Of a stretch of DNA of 64,000 nucleotides, positions 56,769-64,000 are shown piece by piece. The DNA comes from Phoronis australis (lineage: Eukaryota > Phoronida > Phoronidae). The stretch lies in assembly GCA_002633005.1 (NCBI GenBank), contig NMRA01001040.1, forward strand, positions 1-64,000, given 5' to 3'. The notes below the pieces were generated by a model. That model had not been told where the DNA came from. It made no database searches and saw nothing but the letters and a program-made list of their open reading frames with translations. Each line of letters opens with the position of its first letter. The stretch's first letter is position 1. A program made the position numbers and the translations under genes.

Positions 56769-58028
56769 TCCCTTGCTGCTTCCCTGCATATGTCGCTAGG
56801 TGGTAAAGAACACACGCAGGTATCATTCAATTTTCCTTGGGAATTTTTTTACACCGGCGTTTCTGATTGGCTGGTCGAATTCTCAACAGATAGCGCTTTA
56901 CGCAAACAAACTGGCGTGACTGATGGAGGAAGTGTAAATGTGGTACAGACAAATCAGTGCTTAATTCATGCTTTAGAAATGTGAATCCCAGAAAATTGTA
57001 GTTGCGCATTTTCAAAGTGCATCTTTCTACTGTCGCTGACTTTTGTTTACGTTGCTGTCCTGTATTCATACAGTGTGAATAACAAACTGGTTAAATTGGC
57101 CAGATATGTGTTTATTGTACATGTACTTCAAGTATGCAGCTATTAAACATTACTGCAGAAACGAAATAGTTGCTGCTATGCTACTAGTATGACAAGGCTA
57201 AAAATCGTTCATAGTCCGCCATTTTCTCTCTTTGTTGTAAAGCTAACCAATGACTGCCGAGGTTACATCAACCAGTAACAAAGTGTGTGCTACTGAACGA
57301 TACCTGCGTGTGATCTCTACACGCAAGGAACCAGCGAGTTATATCCGACTGCTTTCATTTAATTATGCTTAAAATCAATGGACTCCAACAGGACCTTTTG
57401 TAATAATTAAATAACGAAAATATGCACGTGGTGAAAGCTGTTTCTGAAAATATTAAAATACGAAGGCAATGGCGCATTTATGTGAGGGTGTTGTAATGGA
57501 ATTTCCCAGTAGTCAGCCAGGAACAGTAGTCCCTTCATGACGTCAACATACACTACCTACTGGCTACTGCGACTATTCTAGTATTCTATACAGACAACAC
57601 ATAGAAAAGACCAAAACAACATAATTGAAATACTATGCATCAACCCTTTTAACTCACGCATTGCATTAGCTCAATACTTACACCGAGTATTACATCTAAA
57701 ATTGGTTGTCTTTTAATGAAAGAATTCCAGCGAAAATGCGAGATGTCCTCAGGGGACTAGCCACACGAATCAGCTTCTTCCACCATGACGACAGCACATA
57801 TGTGTCATGTCGCTTAGTATATTGTGCGTTATGTCGCTTAAATAAACTAAATAAACTACTCGTCGGTCATATCACTGGCCAGAATAAAAGCATTAATTTT
57901 GCTCACATTTATAGCTACACGAATACTTATACGAGTTTCACTTGTAAACTTTTGCATAATTAATTTAAAAAATATTTACGAAACCATACGTGATGTTCGA
58001 TTACTGACTTTGCTTCTTTCAGCAACAA

Positions 58029-58038
58029 CCGCCATTTT
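58029..58038 (+). promoter_or_regulatory. YY1-like motif before CETN3
   Basis: CCGCCATTTT (reverse of AAAATGGCGG), 65 bases upstream of the CETN3 ATG; typical of short-leader housekeeping promoters. Confidence 0.4.
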
Positions 58039-58102
58039 AAAACAATAAGTTGCTGGAAGCTCCAAATTTTACCAAATATAACAAAGAAGCAGGGAAAAAG
58101 GC

Positions 58103-58119
58103 ATGAGTTTATCATTAAG
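58103..58119 (+). CDS. CETN3: CETN3 exon 1
   Basis: ATGAGTTTATCATTAAG then GTGAGT; MSLSLR agrees with the MSLALR start of vertebrate CETN3. G at -3. Confidence 0.9.
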
Positions 58120-61100
58120 GTGAGTTTCATTAAACGTCCATTATTTTAGTGTTAGCAGGGAAGTTTGTGGACTGCGCAGGAGTTCTTATTGTGAGACATA
58201 AACTCTGATAAAGATAGACAACATTGTCATTGATCACAGTTGTAACTGAGTTGTTACAAATGCAGGGGCGACCCCTGGTGGCTGTTTGAAAATATACTCA
58301 TGGATTCCAGAAAAGGATTATTGTTTACAAAACGGCTCCATTAAGGTACATACTTGATATTAGTATCTTCTGAATTCTCTCGCCATCGTGATCCACAGGC
58401 ATCCTCAGCTTCTGATCGTCCCCACCACAGCCACAGGCGTCCTCAGCAGGACCTCAGCTTCTGATCGTCCCCAATAGTACACTACATATAATACTACAAG
58501 GTATGACACTCCCGACTAGAAATTCCACGGGTGCAGCAGAGGTTCAACAAACCATGAAGAATTGTTCTTTCTCCCAATACCAATCACGGTGTCCTGTTCC
58601 GGCGACTTTGTAAGAAATTCGCAGTCAAAGAACAAAAATGTTCACAAAAAGCCCCCACACACTTTCATCGTGGGCCGCTCGAGGTCAAGGACGGTACGGA
58701 AATTGTCGGTTTGTCGCGTAAAATCACGATGTCGATAACTCTACACTTAGCCGCCAGTTGAAAAACTATTGAGTACTTCCGTAACTCACCGGCAATTTCC
58801 GTACCGGTTTGTTGAACCTCTGTTTTGTGAAAATTTATTGAGTTTTATATTTGCTATGGACGGCTGAAGTGAAGCAGACGTGGAATTTCTAGCCCGAAGT
58901 GTCATGCCTTGTAGTATTATATGTAGTGTATTGGGGACGATCAGAAGCTGAGGACGCCTGTGGTCCCCACTACATATAATACTACAAGGTATGACACTTC
59001 GGGCTAGAAATTCCATGTCTGCTTCGATTCAGCCGTCCATATCAAACACATAACTCAATAAAGTTACACAAAACAGGGGTTCAACTTGCTATGAACAATT
59101 GTTTTCTTATAATACCATCCACAGTGTCCTGTTCCGGCGGCTTCATAAGAAATTCGCAGTCAAAGAAAAAAATGTTCACAAAAAGTCCAAACACACTTAC
59201 AACTGTGTCGGTTCAAGGTCAAGGATGGTACGGAAATTACCGATCAATTACGGATGGACGGCGTTATTGACATCGTGACGGCGTTATCGACATCGTGACT
59301 TTACGCGACAAACCGGCAATTGATTGTGATTTTGTTTTCCAACTGTTTTCATCTGTAACTTAATTTTAAAAGCAGTTTTATTGCTAATGCATTCAACTTG
59401 AAACTCATATAAAAGAGAAACAATGCCTTCGCTCTTATTTTAACCCAAGCTGGTACAATATTTTGAACTTTTCGATTTCAGTCGAAGTCTTATATCATTT
59501 GTAAACCAACACACCAATGAGCTTCCAGAGCTACTGCTAGCAAGTTAAAAAATATGTTTTCTTGCTTACGTTACTTGGCATGCCGTGGACACTGTCTAGG
59601 TGAATGGCCTGCGCCGTTCTATTCAACATTTGTTGACTGACATTATGTAATTTTACCAGGGGTGAGTTCTCTCTGGACAGAGGTCGTCGCCGAAAGAAGC
59701 GAGAACTGAGAGAAGAACAGAAGCAAGAGATAAAAGAAGCGTTTGACTTGTTTGACACTGACAAGGACAGGGCGATTGACTATCATGAACTTAAGGTTAG
59801 ATTTTGAGTCTTAACATTGCGACTGCAGCTTTTCGGTTGAATTAGAATGTTTCACAAAGTGCTAAATGTTTAAAACAGTCATCAGAATTACAACTTCTGA
59901 GGATCGGCTGTTGAGTCTTTGGAATTGCTATCAGGTCTAGCACTGTGAACGGATTATGCAACCTGGCTTTTACACTGCATCTAGCTTGTTGATTAACATA
60001 ACAAAGTGACATTCGCACATTACGATTGGTTGGAAAATTGGAAAATAACATTCGGACATACCTATGAAAAATGCAAGATAGTGTACTGCTCCATCTATTG
60101 AGAAATGCCTTTGTTGCTTGTGGCTTGTACAATAGTTAGAACAGACCTAGTCTGTGCATTGCGCACAAGTTTGTATTTTATGGCACGCTCAAGATAAAGT
60201 GTCTAATGAAACAAAAAATAACACACTATACATGTTTGCGTCAAACGACCAAACCAAGGCATGCGTGTTGATGCCCACATACACATTTCAGTGTGACAGT
60301 CATCTCATCACCATTTCTCAGGACTATTCTCTTCTTGCGGTGGCACTGTGAAAAAGTTCAGTGATCAGATTTTTCTTCCTGCTGATTTTTATCTTTTTGG
60401 TAGTTAAGCTGGCATGTTTGACTTCCAATACAGGGCACGTTATACTTACACCTAAGGTCTTGGAGTGACGCAATCAACACGTTTTGAAAATGGCAGTCTG
60501 AACAAGCCATATACTCTTGCAGTTTGTGTCATTTTGGTCTTCTGTTCTCAATATTGTTGTGGAATTAATGAACCGAATACCTCACAGGAAAATGTCCACT
60601 GTTAGTGTTTGTGTCCTTTGAATATCACATTTGTCATTTAGTTACGTTTATGTAATTTTTGTGAACAGGATCAGCACAAACATAAATAATTATTCAAAAT
60701 GTTCCTCACACGTTGAATGTTCCATGCCATTGATACAAGTCACGCTTTACCATAATATCTGAGTTGACATTTGACAGGGAAATGGGATCATTTGGGTCTA
60801 AGTTTCGTAAAATCCCCACTTTTACAGCAGATGTATTTGTCTGTTTCGTAATTCTTTTTTATGCTTATATTGATATAACTGGTGTACCATTGCAGGTTGC
60901 TATGAGGGCTCTTGGGTTTGAGGTTAAGAAGGCAGATGTACTGAAGGTGCTAAGAGACTACGACAGAGAGGGCACTGGGAAAATTACCTTTGATGACTTC
61001 AATGAAGTGGGTGAGTGTTCATACCCAGTCAATTTCTTTGTATTCTTTTGAACGGCCTTTGTGGTTTAAATGAGTTCAATCAGAAACTGTATGTCACTGT

Positions 61101-63391
61101 CAAATGTGAAGAATGGTTATTGTTTGTCCTGGGTTAAAATGACTTGGTATACTTTAGAATCATTGATTGGTTTATATTGTTAAACCAAAAAAACAATAGT
61201 TGGTTCTGGTCTATACGCTGACTCACTTTGAAATTGCTACCTCTCTACTTGAATAAGAAATGCCTTGCATTAATCAGTTTCAACCAAGGCCTTGTACGTT
61301 TTTTGAAATGCCCCATAAACACACACAAGCAGTTTTAAACATTGTGGCTTATCAAGTGTGGTGTAATTACCTGCTAATGATGTACCCCCCTCACACGCAT
61401 GAGTGCCACCATCCCTTCCAACCTACCTGCTGATGTACCCCCCTCACACGCATGAGTCCCACCATCCCTTCCAACCTACCTGCTAATGATGTACCTGTCT
61501 CACACGCACGAGTCCCACCATCCCTTCCAACCTGGCAATCACATTGCTGCAGCTCTCAAACTGGTTTGAGTCAAGGGAAAAACGTACCACTTTCAGTCAT
61601 CTCGGGTAGTTTTTTAAAAAAAATTTAAAATACTTTATAACAACACCAATTTAAAAAAAACCCTCAACCAACAGTGTCTTTTGGCTTTTGGACAAAACGT
61701 GTCATTGTGTTTTGTGGTTTTTGATCTAGTTACGGACATGATGCTAGACAGGGACCCTCAGGAAGAAATCTCAAAGGCGTTCAGATTGTTTGATGACGAT
61801 GGCTCGGGCAAAATCAGCTTGAGGAATCTACGCAGGGTAGCTAGGTGAGTGAAATTTGCAATATATTTTGTACAGTTTGTAATCGTCTGTATTCACTCTC
61901 CGTGACGCACATTTGTACAAACCTCTGTCATAAACTGACACACATTTATGTGATTTTTCTTTCTTGTTCTCATAATGAAGCATGACTCTTGTTTATCATC
62001 CATAAAAAATTGGGAAAAATTACCTCACATTATTTCAATGTACTGTGTCTAACATCTTCCTCAGTGATGTTGAACATTTCTGCTGTGTGCCGTGGAAGAG
62101 ACCACCTTAAAGCATTGTGTTGCACACCACATGGCTTGAAAACTCAGCATCACTGAGGAAGATGCCAGCCACAAGACATCGAAATAATCTGAGGCAATTT
62201 TGTCTAATTTTTTATGGAAAGTTAACAAGAGTCATGGTTCACTATACTTTCCCAAGGAAGGTTATTTAGGACATTGTCAACATGTGAGTGTATTTTGCCA
62301 AAAATATACAAAAATATAGATTTTAACTCACTAAAAGATATTACGCTATATTTTTTGAAAGTGGAAAGCCGTAGAATGTTATTTTTGACTTTTTAAGACA
62401 CTGTTGTTAATTGAGTGATGTGAGCATTCTAATTAGTGAAATATAGCAAAAAAGAAAGGTACATTCATAGCAAAACAAAGGTACATGACTAAATTTAATT
62501 TTATATAAAAGTTAATGATGAAATCTAAAAAATATGGTTAAATTTTTTCTATATTATTATTCCGTTTTCATTTTTTACAACTTTTCATTTTTTCATGAAA
62601 ATCATAAAATTTCTATTTTTAGCCCCTTGTGCAGAAGCGGGGCATTCTAAAATCAATTTCTAAAGTGTACTGGAGAATGGTGTATAAAGCAGAGTATCTG
62701 AGAGTTTCATATGAATCTGATCAGGCATTTCTGAGATATGATGTTCCCAAATTGGACAAGTTTGGCCAGTTTCCTTGTAACCCTACATAATCTGAACTGA
62801 CTTCATTGTTCTCATTCAGTAATGTATGGTAATGTGATCTCTCTTTGATGTGAGTTGCTACATTCCTCTGGCTCATGTGATTGTGTATATCCAGCTGAAC
62901 CTATTTGTTCACCTTAATGGTTTAACGTGGAAATTGAATAAAAGTACAACTTCTAATTTAGGCCACTGTTATGAAATATGTATCGACCCATTCTTTAATT
63001 TATAAATTAAAAGTAATCCCTGGATCTTGGAAAAAGTGACAGCTTGCTATTGCTTCGGATCTGGCTCGTTGAGTTGCTTTTCACAGTGGAGTAATTTTCA
63101 GCCCCCCGAAGTAGCACAACTGCCAGGAGTAGTCCAGGAGTAGTCCAGGAGTAGTCCAGGAGTAGTCCAGGGGTAGTCCAAGTATTTTGTTGCAATCATA
63201 ATGGAAGAAGGCAATGGTGTTGCTTTAGAAGAGCTTATGAGGGCAGTTGTGTTTGACAACAGGGCATGCTTTTAGTGGCTTTCAATGGTGTCTTTTAACT
63301 TCTTTTTGATGCAGAGAGCTTGGTGAGAACATGACTGATGAAGAACTAAGGGCCATGATAGACGAGTTTGATCACGACCAGGATGGTGAGA
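58103..63391 (+). CDS. CETN3: Centrin-3 (CETN3), final exon beyond the window
   Basis: Five exons (58103-58119, 59660-59795, 60896-61010, 61730-61844, 63315-63391) encode 153 of about 167 residues of centrin-3, an EF-hand calcium-binding protein of centrioles and the spindle pole, also found with Sfi1-type and TREX-2 partners. Signatures: basic N-terminus [22 protein letters not shown]1 loop 38-49 [12 protein letters not shown]; degenerate EF2; EF3 [14 protein letters not shown]4 starting DHDQDGE, cut by the last intron. [17 protein letters not shown] and [16 protein letters not shown] distinguish centrin-3 from centrin-1/2. EF1 keeps Asp at 1, 3, 5 and Glu at 12 but lacks Gly at 6, as in vertebrate CETN3. 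The remaining ~14 codons are expected after 64000. Introns contain a foldback cluster, a palindromic MITE and tandem repeats. Confidence 0.96.
58396..59340. repeat. Three-copy foldback repeat cluster
   Basis: Copies at about 58396-58745 (+), 58775-58960 (reverse) and 58960-59320 (+) share CTACATATAATACTACAAGG, TATGACACTTCGGGCTAGAA, TGTCCTGTTCCGGCG and AAATTCGCAGTCAAAGAA. The inverted pair forms a 47-bp-arm palindrome (58881-58927 with 58970-59016). Confidence 0.85.
59660..59795 (+). CDS. CETN3: CETN3 exon 2
   Basis: Acceptor TTTTACCAG, donor AAG|GTTAGA; residues 6-51, ends after EF1. Confidence 0.96.
60896..61010 (+). CDS. CETN3: CETN3 exon 3
   Basis: Acceptor ATTGCAG, donor GTGG|GTGAGT; residues 52-89 with the degenerate EF2 ([12 protein letters not shown]). 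Confidence 0.97.
61370..61533. repeat. Tandem repeat, 3 x about 54-57 bp
   Basis: Three copies of a unit with CTCACACGCATGAGTCCCAC and CATCCCTTCCAACCTACCTG. Confidence 0.93.
61730..61844 (+). CDS. CETN3: CETN3 exon 4
   Basis: Acceptor TGATCTAG, donor CTAG|GTGAGT; residues 90-127 with EF3. Confidence 0.97.
61979..62238. mobile_element. 260-bp palindromic MITE
   Basis: Two arms of about 95 bp are complementary: CATGACTCTTGTTTATCATC ... ATCTTCCTCAGTGATG at the left and CATCACTGAGGAAGAT ... AACAAGAGTCATG at the right, around a roughly 65-bp loop. Both arms carry indels, indicating age. Confidence 0.85.
63116..63182. repeat. 11-bp tandem repeat, about 5 copies
   Basis: Unit AGTCCAGGAGT; creates a spurious minus-strand [11 protein letters not shown] repeat. 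Confidence 0.93.
63315..63391 (+). CDS. CETN3: CETN3 exon 5 (last in window)
   Basis: Acceptor GATGCAG, donor GAGA|GTGAGT; residues 128-153 ([20 protein letters not shown]). Ends in phase 1 inside the EF4 loop. Confidence 0.95.
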
Positions 63392-64000
63392 GTGAGTATC
63401 AGCCTCTCTTTTATCACGAGTTTACACCATCTCGGTCTTTACCATCATTTTGGATTGTTACACCATGGAACCAATGGAGTTATACATTGCTTCTGTGGCT
63501 AGATGTACCTCTGTTAATTTGAACCAAGTGCCTAGGAAAATCAGTGATTAAAAATGCAGCTTTAAATGTCACTCCAAATTCCAGTTGGAACAATATTGTT
63601 AAACTGTTTCAAGCTGCAGTGTCTTGTTGATTTAATGCCTTTAGTTTGCTCTTGGTTTTAGATGAATGAAACAAAGTGTCACTTTAATAACTGGAAGTTG
63701 TTTTATAAAAAATCAAAACTATAAAAATACTAGGAGAGTGTAGACTTCATCTAGGCATCGCAGCTCCCCATGAGCACATGAGCTTGTGGTCTACTCTCTA
63801 TACTTGAAAGGTGACTGCAAAATTGGACCAATTGCATGGCATGCTTTGAGTTAACTTGTATTGAAATCATGTGCTGAAGTTTTGAGTCTTGAGTTTGGAG
63901 ATCAGACTGTGTTCCCTACATCATCAAGCTAAACTATTGACCTCCTGATTAGATTTATTTGTAAAGACTATATTTCATTTTCAACCTTGGGTTGCACGTG
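63392..64000. other. Last CETN3 intron, partial
   Basis: No sequence resembling the expected centrin-3 end (an EF4 C-half) appears before the window stops, so the intron is longer than 600 bp. Confidence 0.6.

Larger units (their letters stand above)
54882..58102. other. Intergenic between divergent genes
   Basis: Separates the ARM-TIR-SAM-like gene (-) and CETN3 (+). YY1-like CCGCCATTTT motifs occur at 57217-57226 and 58029-58038; the second sits just before the CETN3 start. A foldback element lies at 56676-56768. No exon of another gene was recognised. Confidence 0.5.

Overview
This is animal (metazoan) nuclear DNA: genes are split by GT-AG introns of a few hundred bases to several kb, coding is sparse, and the non-coding part is AT-rich with minisatellites, microsatellites, foldback/MITE-like elements, tRNA-derived repeats and a LINE remnant. 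The protein set (NEMF, TMEM196-like, translin-associated factor X, centrin-3, and an armadillo + TIR + SAM-like protein of a type known from invertebrates and not vertebrates) points to an invertebrate, most likely a marine deuterostome or lophotrochozoan. I cannot name the species. Two single-N gaps (16573 and 30531) are each flanked by near-identical sequence, as expected when two haplotypes are joined without merging, so the genome is probably highly heterozygous.

Layout. 1-2152: no gene seen. 2153-7907 (+): the last five coding exons of NEMF; its second intron here carries a 31-bp minisatellite built from the exon's own 5' splice site, interrupted by a 481-bp DNA transposon. 7917-10209: no gene. 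10210-21494 (-): a TMEM196-like four-span membrane protein, three exons plus a probable alternative 3' coding exon. 21500-28580: no intact gene; LINE and decayed-ORF remains at about 26.1-27.7 kb. 28583-28920: DNA transposon with a nested palindromic array. 29037-37334 (+): complete TSNAX gene (5 exons, 321 aa) with a CRE-like site and a YY1-like motif at the start codon. 37335-40283: no gene. 40284-54708 (-): complete 13-exon gene for a 678-aa ARM-TIR-SAM-like protein, the most unusual gene of the window. 54731-58102: intergenic or 5' leader, with a tRNA-Ala-like repeat. 58103-63391 (+): CETN3, five exons, the final exon lying beyond the window.

Four genes are conserved housekeeping or neuronal families with no shared pathway: NEMF (ribosome quality control), TMEM196-like (membrane, function unknown), TSNAX (C3PO endoribonuclease subunit) and CETN3 (centriole/spindle pole). 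The ARM-TIR-SAM-like protein has SARM1-type parts in a different order, with a candidate catalytic glutamate in the TIR domain. All exon joins reported were checked by reading-phase agreement across introns; cDNA was not available.
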